A DNA stretch of 12,798 nucleotides, from positions 1 to 12,798 of the forward strand of contig JAAWNI010000043.1 in the NCBI GenBank assembly GCA_022798855.1. Direction: 5' to 3'. Below the pieces are notes generated by a model. It was not told the DNA's origin, did not search any database, and saw nothing but the letters and a program-made list of their open reading frames with translations. A program made the position numbers and the translations under genes. Position 1 is the first letter of the stretch, and every line of letters starts with the position of its first letter. The stretch comes from Lawsonibacter sp. GTDB lineage: Bacteria > Bacillota > Clostridia > Oscillospirales > Oscillospiraceae. Shown here one piece after another: positions 5,637-12,109 of the stretch.

Positions 5637-6627
5637 ACACATATCCGTACATCCCCCGGACGGAGACCTCTCCGGCGGAGATCGTCTCCTTTTGGCCGTT
5701 GTACAGTTCCACCACCAGATTGAAGTCGCCGTCGACCTCCAGGGCAAAGGCCTGGCGGCGGGCTGTGGGGGTAATAAGCTGGACCTGATGGCCTGTGGTA
5801 ACGCAGCCGGCCCGGTAGCGCGCCAGATAGTCCTCCTTCTCCTGGGGATAGGCGGCGTACATCCGGTCCAGGGCCAAGACGATCTGAGCGGCCAGCTCCG
5901 CCCGGCGCACCGGCCTCCCCAGCTCCTGCATCAGGGAGGTGGCCACCTCCCGCACCTCCGGGGAAAAATCCTCCGGCTCCTCGTTCACGTTGATTCCTAT
6001 GCCGGTGACCAGATAGTCCAGGGTGTTGCTCTCGCTCTCCAGCCCCAGCTCGGTGAGGATGCCCACCAGCTTCTTCCCGTTCAGGACGATGTCGTTGGTC
6101 CACTTGATCTTGGGGCGGACGCCGCAGCAGGCCTCGATGCCGTCGCACACCGCCACCGCCACCCAGGCGGTAAAATCCGACACCTTAGCTGGCTCCAGCC
6201 TGGGCCGGAACATGGCGGACAGATACAGCCCCTTCCCCTTGGGGGACTGGAAGGACCGGCCCCGGCGGCCCCGGCCTCCGGTCTGCTCCTCGGCCATCAC
6301 CACCAGCCCCTCCTCCGCGCCGGCCACAGCCTGGCGCTTGCACTCGGTGTTGGTGGAGTCGACCACGTCCAGGCACATCAGCTTAGAGCCCACCAGCGCC
6401 CCAGCCAGCGGCCCGGACAGCTCCCCCGCCCGGAGCTTATCGGGGGCGTCCTCCAGGCGGTAGCCCCGGTTGGGGGCGGAGGATATGGTATACCCCTCCT
6501 GCCGCAGGCCCTCGATGGCCTTCCACACCCCGGCCCGGCTGATGCCCAGGGCTCTGCTCATGGCTTCCCCGGACACATACTCCCCCTGCCGCTCCCGCAG
6601 CAGAGCCAATACGCTTTCTCGGCTCAT
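5635..6627 (-). CDS. birA: Bifunctional biotin-[acetyl-CoA-carboxylase] ligase / biotin operon repressor
   Basis: The protein has 330 residues when started at ATG 6627, which has AAGGAG 7 nt upstream; the open frame extends 11 codons further without a better site. It activates biotin to biotinyl-AMP and attaches it to the carrier lysine of biotin-dependent carboxylases. Residues 1-60 form a winged helix (ALGISRAGVWKAIEGLRQEGY, NRGYRL), so it may also repress biotin genes. The catalytic part shows DSTNTECK (90-97), the biotin/ATP loop GGRGRRGRSF (117-126), KWTNDIVLNGKKLVGIL (175-191) and GIGINVN (209-215), followed by the small C-terminal domain. All key motifs are present. It follows hpf by 56 nt on the same strand and is probably co-transcribed with it. 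No biotin biosynthesis gene is in the window. Confidence 0.93.
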   Translation of the reverse strand: MSRESVLALLRERQGEYVSGEAMSRALGISRAGVWKAIEGLRQEGYTISSAPNRGYRLEDAPDKLRAGELSGPLAGALVGSKLMCLDVVDSTNTECKRQAVAGAEEGLVVMAEEQTGGRGRRGRSFQSPKGKGLYLSAMFRPRLEPAKVSDFTAWVAVAVCDGIEACCGVRPKIKWTNDIVLNGKKLVGILTELGLESESNTLDYLVTGIGINVNEEPEDFSPEVREVATSLMQELGRPVRRAELAAQIVLALDRMYAAYPQEKEDYLARYRAGCVTTGHQVQLITPTARRQAFALEVDGDFNLVVELYNGQKETISAGEVSVRGMYGYV

Positions 6628-6647
6628 AGGCAATCTCCTTACATCTA

Positions 6648-6674
6648 CGGGGAGCGGCAAAGGGCCGCTCCCCG
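6648..6674 (-). other. Intercistronic hairpin between hpf and birA
   Basis: An 11-bp perfect stem, CGGGGAGCGGC (6648-6658) with GCCGCTCCCCG (6664-6674), closes a 5-nt loop. On the minus strand (the direction of hpf and birA) it is followed by TAGATGTAAGGAG, which has no T tract, so it is unlikely to be a full terminator there. It sits just upstream of the birA ribosome binding site and may set mRNA stability or partial read-through. Confidence 0.55.
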
Positions 6675-6683
6675 TTATTATCT

Positions 6684-7235
6684 TTACTGCTCGTCAACGA
6701 TCAGGCCGTAATCCCCGTCGTTCCGGCGGTACACCACGGCGAAAACGCCGCCCGCGTCCTCGTCCCGGAAGGCGAAGAAGCTGTGCCCCACCAGGTTCAT
6801 CTGCAAAATAGCCTCGTCCCGGGTCATGGGCTTGATGGGGAAGGTCTTGCTGCGGACGATGCGGTACTCGCCCTCCTCCGGCTCGTCGGGTGCGAAGGTG
6901 GACACCTCGCTTACATCCAGCGCCCGCTCAAAGGCGCCCTGGCGCAGCCGCTTCTCCAGGCGGGTCTTGTTCTTGCGGATCTGGCGCTCCAGCGTGGTGA
7001 CGGCGGCGTCTATGGAGGCGTACATATCGGAGGTGCTCTCCGAAACCCGGAAAATGGTGCCGCTGGAGCGGACGGTGACCTCCACCTTGTTGTTCCGCTC
7101 CTTCTCTACGCTGAATGTGATGGCGGCGGTGGCGTCCTCCTTAAAGAAACGGTCCAGCTTGCCCACCTTTTTCTCCGCATATTTGTGGATCGCATCCGGC
7201 AGGTTCACCTTTTTGTCCGTAATTACGAATTTCAT
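6684..7235 (-). CDS. hpf: Ribosome hibernation promoting factor, long form
   Basis: The protein has 183 residues from ATG 7235, chosen because GAAAGGAG lies 8 nt upstream and the N-terminus MKFVITDKK is typical; 25 upstream in-frame codons lack a site. The S30AE domain (about 1-98) binds the 30S decoding region, with the basic helix RQIRKNKTRLEKRLRQ at 85-99. A variable acidic linker (about 108-123) follows, and the C-terminal dimerisation domain (about 126-181) has KTFPIKPMTRDEAILQMNLVGHSFFAF. Two such proteins pair ribosomes into inactive 100S dimers in stationary phase. The length is normal for the long form. It has its own extended -10 promoter and leads into birA. Confidence 0.94.
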   Translation of the reverse strand: MKFVITDKKVNLPDAIHKYAEKKVGKLDRFFKEDATAAITFSVEKERNNKVEVTVRSSGTIFRVSESTSDMYASIDAAVTTLERQIRKNKTRLEKRLRQGAFERALDVSEVSTFAPDEPEEGEYRIVRSKTFPIKPMTRDEAILQMNLVGHSFFAFRDEDAGGVFAVVYRRNDGDYGLIVDEQ

Positions 7236-7298
7236 AAAATCGCTCCTTTCGCCCAGAGGGCTGGTATAAGCGGGAGAGGGAGCCTCACCCGTGAGCTT

Positions 7299-7307
7299 AT
7301 TATACCA
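7299..7307 (-). promoter_or_regulatory. Extended -10 promoter of hpf
   Basis: On the minus strand TGG is followed directly by a perfect TATAAT (7304-7299), forming an extended -10. No good -35 box lies 16-18 nt upstream (CTGGAT is the best). The leader of about 57 nt has a small CTCAC/GTGAG hairpin. Between this promoter and the stop of the upstream amidohydrolase gene, an A/T-rich stem followed by seven T (around 7315-7340) may be a weak terminator. Confidence 0.65.
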
Positions 7308-7346
7308 CACAGAAGAAAAAAATCCAGAGGTTTTTGTTAAATATTT

Positions 7347-8504
7347 CTAAATTATTCGCCTTCCGCCCAGCAGGACGGCCCTGACCTCCCCCAGCAGCTC
7401 CAGGGGGTGGCGGCTGGTGACCACGACGTCCCCCTCCTTGCCGGGGGTGAGGGAGCCAAGCCCCTCCTCCAACCCGGCGATTCTGGCGGCGCCGATGGTG
7501 ATGGCGGCCAGGGCGGACTCCTGGTCCATGCCCCCCTTCACCGCCAGGGCGGCGCACAGGGGCAGGTACTGGACGGGCACCTCCGGGTGGTCGGTGCAGA
7601 TGGCCACATCCACCCCCGCCCGCTGGAGGAGCGCCGGATTTTCCAGCGTCATGTTGGCCAGCTCCGGCTTGGACCGGTCCCCCAGAGAGGGGCCGGTGAT
7701 GACGGGAACCCCCGCCTGGGCCAGCAGCTCGGGGAGCAGATGGCCCTCGGTGCCGTGGACGATGACGCATTTCAGCTGAAACTCCCGGGCGATCCTCACC
7801 CCGGTGGCGATGTCGTCCGCCCGGTGGGCGTGGATGTGGACGGGCAGCTCCCCCCGGACCACCGGGAGCAGGGCTTCCAGCTTGGCGTCGTAGTCGGGCG
7901 GGTCGGCGTCCTCGTCCTGGGCGGCCCGGTCCATTTTTTCGCCGTACTCCACCGCCTTGCGCAGGTTCTCCCGGATGATGGCGGCGGTGGCCATCCGGGT
8001 CACCGGCGCCTCGTCCCGGTCGTGGTAGACCTGCTTGGGGTTCTCCCCCAGGGCCAGCTTCATGGCGGCGGGGGCCCGCGCCACCATGGCGTCCACCCAG
8101 CGGCCGTCGGTCTTCAGGGCGGCGAACTGGCCGGAGATGGGATTGGCCGACCCGGGGCCGGTGAGGACGGTGGTTACCCCCGCCCCCCTGGCTTCGGCAA
8201 AGCACCGGTCCAGGGGGTTGACGGCGTCGATGGCCCGGAGCTGGGGGGTGCAGGGGTCGGTTTCCTCGTTGCCGTCGTCGCTCTCAAAGCCCAGGGCGTC
8301 CCCGAACATCCCCAGATGGCAGTGGGCGTCGATGAACCCGGGGCAGACATGCCCGCCCTGGGCGTCGAGCACCTCCCCCTCCCAGCTGGCGGGGCAGTCC
8401 TCCATGGGCCCAACCCGGGTAATTTTGTTCCCCGCCAGGGCCACATAGCCGTTTTCAATCACTGGTCCGTCCATAGTGTGGACAACGCCGTTGATAATCA
8501 GCAT
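7347..8504 (-). CDS. Imidazolonepropionase-like metal-dependent amidohydrolase
   Basis: This 385-residue protein is a member of the amidohydrolase superfamily (HutI/DAN-type group). The N-terminal beta-sandwich strand MLIINGVVHTMDG leads into GFIDAHCHLG (57-65), which holds the metal-binding HxH (His61, His63). Further ligands are probably in HIHAHRADD (223-231), VIVHGTEGH (His250 and His255) and ICTDHPEVP (Asp305). The C-terminus GSLTPGKEGDVVV is the usual closing beta-sandwich segment. It should hydrolyse a C-N bond in a cyclic or dipeptide-like substrate, but the substrate cannot be named and there is no histidine-degradation gene nearby. AGAGGAG lies 7 nt before ATG 8504. It follows the SF0329-like gene by 26 nt on the same strand and is probably co-transcribed with it. 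Confidence 0.87.
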   Translation of the reverse strand: MLIINGVVHTMDGPVIENGYVALAGNKITRVGPMEDCPASWEGEVLDAQGGHVCPGFIDAHCHLGMFGDALGFESDDGNEETDPCTPQLRAIDAVNPLDRCFAEARGAGVTTVLTGPGSANPISGQFAALKTDGRWVDAMVARAPAAMKLALGENPKQVYHDRDEAPVTRMATAAIIRENLRKAVEYGEKMDRAAQDEDADPPDYDAKLEALLPVVRGELPVHIHAHRADDIATGVRIAREFQLKCVIVHGTEGHLLPELLAQAGVPVITGPSLGDRSKPELANMTLENPALLQRAGVDVAICTDHPEVPVQYLPLCAALAVKGGMDQESALAAITIGAARIAGLEEGLGSLTPGKEGDVVVTSRHPLELLGEVRAVLLGGRRII

Positions 8505-8530
8505 AAATTTCTCCTCTTGTTTTATGACTT

Positions 8531-9367
8531 TTAGGGAATATCCGTGACAAACACATCCGGAACGCCCCGGCTGGACAGCTCCCGTTTTTGCTCCTCCGTC
8601 AGAGGAATGGCATACCGCTTATACGGCTTGCCAGAGGGCGCGTATTTCCCATCATCGATCTCGCTGTACAGATTCCCGATAAATTCCAGCCAGCGGTCCC
8701 CATAATATCTGGGGTCCACCACGTTAAAAAAATCGTACCCCCCGGCGGAGTAGAAGACCTCCAAGGCGTCCTCCAAGTCGCTGCCGCCAGTCAGAATGTA
8801 CTGCCGCATCACCTCAAAGCCGGGCTCGTCCCACTCAAAATGCCCGCAGTACCCATCCCGTTCCATGCCGTCTCCCTCTTTCCTGTCTGATTTCAGACGC
8901 AGGCCCTCCGCCTTCATCCGCAGGCGGTAAAACGGGCGGACCCAGTCCAACTCTTTTTCCATAACATCCTCCAGAGCGGCCAGCCGCCGTTTGCCCAGCC
9001 GGCGGTCCAGCAGGGCAAAAATGCGGACAAGCGGGGTCTTGCTGGCTAGGCTGGACTCGATGCTCTGGTTGTCAAACTCCTGAAAGGCGGTGTAAAAAAT
9101 CCTCTGGTCGAATAAACCTCTGTTCAGAACAATCTGTTTGATCACGCTGGCATCTTTTCCAAGCCGATAGTACATACTCCAGAATGAACCGTCGTACTCA
9201 AAATAGTTGCTTTTCAAGATTTCCCCGCCGTCCACCAGGATGGCCGCCCGGCCCTCCTGGTCGTGGCTCTCCCGGTAGGTGGTGGCGAAGTACCGCACCC
9301 TCCCCCGCAGGGCGGGACAGAGGTAGTCCGCCTCCAGCTTCTTTCTTATGCCGCTCCATGTGGACAT
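8531..9367 (-). CDS. SF0329-like protein with C-terminal extension, unknown function
   Basis: The protein has 278 residues from ATG 9367, which has GGAGGAG shortly upstream; the frame stays open for eight more codons. The N-terminal part (STWSGIRKKLEADYLCPALR, RGRVRYFATTYRESHDQEGR at 21-40, VDGGEIL) and the middle TPLVRIFALLDRRLGKRRL (111-129) match what I remember of the SF0329 family, proteins of unknown function of about 200 residues. Residues from about 168 to the end (aromatic-rich, with FEVMRQYILTGGSDLEDALEVFY and YYGDRWLEFIGNLYSEIDDG) have no counterpart I recognise and may be a second domain. A charged linker with DRKEGDGMERDG joins the two parts. It is less GC-rich than its neighbours and lies just upstream of the amidohydrolase gene. 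The family assignment is from memory. Confidence 0.65.
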   Translation of the reverse strand: MSTWSGIRKKLEADYLCPALRGRVRYFATTYRESHDQEGRAAILVDGGEILKSNYFEYDGSFWSMYYRLGKDASVIKQIVLNRGLFDQRIFYTAFQEFDNQSIESSLASKTPLVRIFALLDRRLGKRRLAALEDVMEKELDWVRPFYRLRMKAEGLRLKSDRKEGDGMERDGYCGHFEWDEPGFEVMRQYILTGGSDLEDALEVFYSAGGYDFFNVVDPRYYGDRWLEFIGNLYSEIDDGKYAPSGKPYKRYAIPLTEEQKRELSSRGVPDVFVTDIP

Positions 9368-9400
9368 AGGCGCTCCTCCAAAAGCCGACAAAACTTCCCA

Positions 9401-9429
9401 TTGACTTGATTGGTGAATTATGGTAGACT
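9401..9429 (+). promoter_or_regulatory. Plus-strand promoter of the candidate small RNA
   Basis: TTGACT (9401-9406, 5/6) is followed after 17 nt by TAGACT (9424-9429, 4/6), with a TG one base upstream of the hexamer as in extended -10 promoters. No plus-strand gene that it could serve begins before the terminator at 9478-9503. Confidence 0.6.
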
Positions 9430-9446
9430 TGTCCCAGCTCGACCAA
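9417..9446 (-). promoter_or_regulatory. Possible minus-strand promoter of the SF0329-like gene
   Basis: On the minus strand TTGGTC (9446-9441) and CATAAT (9422-9417, 5/6) are 18 nt apart, placing a start near 9410 and a leader of about 43 nt before ATG 9367. It overlaps the plus-strand promoter almost completely, so the two could compete for polymerase. The -35 match is only 3/6. Confidence 0.4.
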
Positions 9447-9503
9447 TATGCTTTGTGCGAGTCTCTCCCCGCACATGGACGCCCCGAAAGGGGCGTCTTT
9501 TTT
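9436..9503 (+). ncRNA. Candidate free-standing small RNA of about 68 nt
   Basis: A good promoter ends at 9429 and a canonical terminator ends at 9503, so a short transcript is expected from about 9436. Its predicted structure is a 6-bp hairpin TGTGCG/CGCACA (9454-9459/9470-9475, 10-nt loop) followed by the terminator stem. A nominal ATG at 9420 overlaps the promoter and has no proper ribosome binding site, so coding is unlikely. All recognised genes within 4 kb to the left and 1.8 kb to the right are on the other strand, so neither the promoter nor the terminator is explained by a known gene. I do not recognise it as 6S, SRP, tmRNA or a riboswitch. Confidence 0.5.
9478..9503 (+). terminator. 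Rho-independent terminator, plus strand
   Basis: A perfect 8-bp stem, GACGCCCC (9478-9485) with GGGGCGTC (9490-9497), closes a GAAA loop and is followed by six T (9498-9503). On the minus strand there is no T tract, so it acts only on plus-strand transcripts. Confidence 0.85.
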
Positions 9504-9543
9504 ACGCGTCTGCAGGGCGTGTCGGCCCCTGCATTACGGAAAG

Positions 9544-9565
9544 GGGGCCGTCCGTGGACGGCCCC
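9544..9565 (-). terminator. Probable terminator of the yabP-yabQ-divIC-yabR unit
   Basis: GGGGCCGTC (9544-9552) pairs with GACGGCCCC (9557-9565) over a 4-nt loop, 17 nt after the yabR stop. On the minus strand it is followed only by CTTTCC, so the T tract is weak and termination may be partial. Confidence 0.55.
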
Positions 9566-9582
9566 TCAAAACAGGCAGAAAT

Positions 9583-10038
9583 CTACCGGCGTCCGCCGCC
9601 GCCCCGGCGGTTTCCGCCCTTCTTCTCGATGTACCGCAGCTCAGACAGCTTGCTGTCGGAGGACTGCATAAACTGTTTCAGCCGATCCTCGAAGTCGGTG
9701 GGCTCCTTGGGGGCCTGGTGGACAAAGCCCATGGGGCGCTGGGGCCCGCCGCTCTGGCGGGGCGGCCTGCCCCCTCCCCCCTGCCTGGGGGCGCGCTGGG
9801 GCGGGGGCTCCACCTGCTTGATGGACAGATTGATCCGCTTGGCCTGGTCGATCCCGATGATCTTCACCTTGACCTCCTGTCCTTCGCGCAGATGGTCGCT
9901 TACCTCGTTCACATAGGAATAGGCGATCTCTGAGATATGGACCAGCCCGGATTTTCCGTCCGGCAGGGACACGAACGCCCCAAACTTTGTGATTCCTGTC
10001 ACTTTGCCATCTACAATGGCTCCTACACCAAACTCCAT
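9583..10038 (-). CDS. yabR: S1-domain RNA-binding protein, YabR-like
   Basis: The protein has 151 residues. Residues 1-75 are one S1 (OB-fold) domain: GKVTGITKFGAFVSL (11-25), GLVHISEIAYSYV (31-43), EGQEVKVKIIGID (52-64) and RINLSIK (68-74), closely like the general stress protein 13/YabR group. Residues about 77-110 are rich in Gln, Gly, Pro and Arg and the C-terminus ends in a GGNRRGGGGRR tail, both likely to add nonspecific RNA binding; residues 111-140 look helical. It is the last gene of the cluster, the same position as in Bacillus. The nearest AGGGAGG lies 13 nt before ATG 10038, an unusually long spacing; an ATG closer to it is out of frame. It lies 69 nt downstream of divIC. Confidence 0.88.
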   Translation of the reverse strand: MEFGVGAIVDGKVTGITKFGAFVSLPDGKSGLVHISEIAYSYVNEVSDHLREGQEVKVKIIGIDQAKRINLSIKQVEPPPQRAPRQGGGGRPPRQSGGPQRPMGFVHQAPKEPTDFEDRLKQFMQSSDSKLSELRYIEKKGGNRRGGGGRR

Positions 10039-10107
10039 TGAACCGCATTGTCCTCCCTTGTAAATTTAGCACACACAACACAGGCGCAAGTCAGACCTCG
10101 TCCGCCG

Positions 10108-10389
10108 TCAGTTGGCCACATCCACGAATAAAATCTCGTTTTGCTCCACATAGCCCCGGTCCCGGGCCACCTGCTCCAGCATATCAGGGTCGCTGCTGTT
10201 CGCGATGGCATCTTCCAGCTTTCGGTTTTCCCAGCGCTGGTCGTTTACCTGATCGGCCAGGCTGTCTCCCTTTTCCTGGAGCGCCTGAATCCTCCCCCGG
10301 AGCTCCAGAAGCGTGACAGCCATGTAAATTAGCAGCACCAGCACCACGATCTTGGTCAAAAAACCAGCTCGTTTGAACTCCACGGCCAT
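10108..10389 (-). CDS. divIC: Septum formation initiator DivIC/FtsB-like protein
   Basis: This 93-residue bitopic membrane protein has a short cytosolic tail, a single hydrophobic helix (about 11-28, LTKIVVLVLLIYMAVTLL), an extracytoplasmic coiled coil (about 29-63, RGRIQALQEKGDSLADQV onward) and the typical end LEQVARDRGYVEQNEILFV (71-89). In the family it joins FtsL and FtsQ/DivIB to activate septal wall synthesis. ATG 10389 has AAGGAG immediately upstream (tight spacing). The first two thirds of the gene lie inside the 3' end of the yabQ reading frame in another frame, so translation may be coupled to it. The order yabQ-divIC-yabR supports the assignment. Confidence 0.88.
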   Translation of the reverse strand: MAVEFKRAGFLTKIVVLVLLIYMAVTLLELRGRIQALQEKGDSLADQVNDQRWENRKLEDAIANSSDPDMLEQVARDRGYVEQNEILFVDVAN

Positions 10390-10876
10390 CCTCTCCTTCC
10401 TCCCGGGCAGCCCGGCGGCGGGCGGCCATATCCAACTGTCCTGTCAGCGATTTTATTTTATACCATTTTGCTCCGGAAAGAAAGATGTTTTTTATAAGTT
10501 TTCGGATTTTTTTTAAAATCGCCCCCGCCAGCCCCAGCGGGAAGGTCAAAATGCCCAATAACGCGGCCGTCAAATCCGCCGCCAGATACCCCAGCTTCAA
10601 CAGCCAGGGGCTGACCGCCCAGAAATAGAGCCCCCCGCCCGCCAGACAGAACACCGCCCCATACACCCGGACCCGGCCGCCCCAGGCGTCCTGGGACCAC
10701 AAAAACAGGGCCGCCACCGCCGCCAGCCAGAACAGAAGGTCCAGAAGCGGGCCCAGAAGGGGGGCTTTGACCCTCACCCGCAAAACCCGGAACAGGTCAT
10801 AGACCACCCCCATGGCCCCGCCCAGCAGCAGAGCCTGGCACAGCGCCCGGCCCTGCTGGGCCACATCGACGGTCAT
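10184..10876 (-). CDS. yabQ: Spore cortex biosynthesis protein YabQ, with an out-of-frame extension over divIC
   Basis: The ORF has 230 codons. Residues 1-130 carry about four hydrophobic segments (around 11-30, 41-61, 70-88 and 95-120) with the YabQ hallmark GGAMGVVYDLFRVLRV (19-34). In Bacillus YabQ is a membrane protein of the outer forespore membrane needed for cortex formation. After the basic end AARRRAAREEGEDG (151-164) the frame does not stop but runs about 68 residues into divIC in a different frame; this tail is Gly/Arg/Ala-rich and looks like shadow translation. YabQ is normally about 150-200 residues, so the native stop has probably been lost. The ATG at 10876 overlaps the yabP stop as ATGA and has only a weak GGGCGG in front of it, which implies coupling. 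Confidence 0.82.
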   Translation of the reverse strand: MTVDVAQQGRALCQALLLGGAMGVVYDLFRVLRVRVKAPLLGPLLDLLFWLAAVAALFLWSQDAWGGRVRVYGAVFCLAGGGLYFWAVSPWLLKLGYLAADLTAALLGILTFPLGLAGAILKKIRKLIKNIFLSGAKWYKIKSLTGQLDMAARRRAAREEGEDGRGVQTSWFFDQDRGAGAANLHGCHASGAPGEDSGAPGKGRQPGRSGKRPALGKPKAGRCHREQQRP

Positions 10877-11166
10877 CCGCCCAGCAGCCGGGAGAGCAGC
10901 CCCCCGCTCCGGCTTCCCCGGTCCGCCTCATAGAGCAGCGCGTTTACCCGGCCCTCCACCTTCAGGTCGCCGCCGTCCAGGGACAGCTTTTCAATGTGCA
11001 GCCCCTCCCCCTGGATCTCCAACCCCCCCTGGACCGTGGTGAGGAGGATGGTGCCCTCGTCAAAGCTCTCCACCTCCTCCACGCCGGAAACCACCAGCTG
11101 TTCCCGCTCTTCCAAAATGATGTGGTGGCCCATCTCAGGACGTGCCCGGTCGTCCACAAATGCCAT
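10873..11166 (-). CDS. yabP: Sporulation protein YabP
   Basis: This 97-residue YabP/YqfC-family protein has the typical HHIILEEREQLVVSGVEEV (14-32), SFDEGTILLTTVQGGLEIQG (34-53), GLHIEKLSLDGGDLKVEGRV (55-74) and NALLYE, with a Gly/Leu-rich C-terminus. In Bacillus it is made in the mother cell and is required for the spore cortex. AAAGGGGG lies 7 nt before ATG 11166. It is the first gene of the yabP-yabQ-divIC-yabR unit; the S4-domain gene hslR that often precedes it is absent, and the upstream neighbour is a divergent HAD gene. The 110-bp divergent region holds a minus-strand GCATA (11217-11213) of the kind seen in sporulation -35 boxes, but no matching -10, so no promoter is called. Confidence 0.9.
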   Translation of the reverse strand: MAFVDDRARPEMGHHIILEEREQLVVSGVEEVESFDEGTILLTTVQGGLEIQGEGLHIEKLSLDGGDLKVEGRVNALLYEADRGSRSGGLLSRLLGG

Positions 11167-11248
11167 AGGAATTCCCCCTTTCCCTCCATTCTATTAAGAC
11201 AGCCATTCCTTTTATGCCGCCCCAGGGCAAAATCGTCCATTTCGCACA

Positions 11249-11277
11249 TGGAAACCGCCGCCCGTTTGTTATACAAT
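11249..11277 (+). promoter_or_regulatory. SigA-type promoter of the HAD gene
   Basis: TGGAAA (11249-11254, 4/6) and TACAAT (11272-11277, 5/6) are separated by 17 nt. The start would fall near 11284, about 23 nt before ATG 11307. Confidence 0.55.
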
Positions 11278-11306
11278 AGTGGAAACAACAACCGGGAGGC
11301 CTGTAC

Positions 11307-12083
11307 ATGATAAAAGCCATCTTTTTCGATATCGACGGGACGCTGGTCAGCTTTCAGACACACCGCGTCTCCGACGCCCTGCTGGACGGGCTCCACCGGC
11401 TTAGGGGCAGGGGGGTCAAGCTCTTTCTCGCCACCGGCCGGCACCGGAGCGCCATCGCCGCCGCCGCTGGCGTCTTCCCCTTCGACGGCTTCATCACCCT
11501 CAACGGGCAGTACTGCTTTACCCAGGAGCGGGTCCTGCGGAGCAACCCCATCCCCCAGGCGCAGGCCGCCCAGCTGGTGAAGCTGCTGGAGGATACCGGC
11601 CTGCCCTGTATCCTTCTGGAGGAGCGGGAAACTTACATGGTCAACCCCTCCCCCCGGACGGAGCTCTTCCCCCAGCAGCTGGACATCCCCCTGCCCCCGG
11701 TCCTCCCCCTCCGGCATATCCTGGGCCGGGAGGTCTACCAGGCTGTGGCCTTCTTCACCAGGGAGGAGGAGCTGGCCGCCGGCCCCCGCTTCTTCCCCGG
11801 CCTGGAGGCTATGCGGTGGCACCCGGATTTTGTGGACGTCATCGCCCCGGGCGGCGGCAAGGACCAGGGAATGGATGCCATTCTGGCCCACTTCGGGATA
11901 CCTCTGGAAGCCACCATGGCCTTTGGCGACGGGGAGAACGATCTGCCCATGCTCCGCCACGCCCATATCGGGGTGGCCATGGGAAACGCCGGCAGCTATG
12001 TCAAGAGCCAGGCGGATTATATCACCGGCACGGTGGATGAGGACGGCATCCTCGCCGCCCTGGAGCACTTCGGGCTGCTGTAA
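11307..12083 (+). CDS. Cof-type HAD-IIB sugar-phosphate/nucleotide phosphatase
   Basis: This 258-residue cytosolic hydrolase has motif I FFDIDGTLVSF with nucleophile Asp8 and general acid Asp10, motif II LATGR with Thr43, motif III Lys185 in GGGKDQGM, and motif IV GDGENDLPML (Asp208, Asp212) for Mg2+. The C2-type cap lies between, about residues 80-180. Cof-family enzymes dephosphorylate sugar phosphates, nucleotides or flavin precursors with loose specificity, so the substrate is not assigned. GGGAGG lies 7 nt before ATG 11307. The next gene follows after 26 nt on the same strand and is probably co-transcribed. Confidence 0.92.
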   Translation: MIKAIFFDIDGTLVSFQTHRVSDALLDGLHRLRGRGVKLFLATGRHRSAIAAAAGVFPFDGFITLNGQYCFTQERVLRSNPIPQAQAAQLVKLLEDTGLPCILLEERETYMVNPSPRTELFPQQLDIPLPPVLPLRHILGREVYQAVAFFTREEELAAGPRFFPGLEAMRWHPDFVDVIAPGGGKDQGMDAILAHFGIPLEATMAFGDGENDLPMLRHAHIGVAMGNAGSYVKSQADYITGTVDEDGILAALEHFGLL

Positions 12084-12109
12084 AATATGAAAATATGGAG
12101 GTATCATAA

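Noticed and set aside
5503..6711. 402-codon plus-strand open frame starting inside the MITE-like repeat and crossing birA
   Set aside because: It is antisense to birA, which has all catalytic motifs; the start lies in repeat DNA and the composition is shadow-like.
9420..9671. Plus-strand ORF beginning MVDLSQLDQYALCESLPAHG within the candidate sRNA
   Set aside because: Its ATG overlaps the -10 region of the only promoter, the preceding GGTG is a poor ribosome binding site, and the frame runs through the terminator into the antisense of yabR.
10962..12107. 381-codon minus-strand open frame covering yabP in another frame and the HAD gene in antisense
   Set aside because: It runs across two well-supported genes and the translation is shadow-like with no motif.
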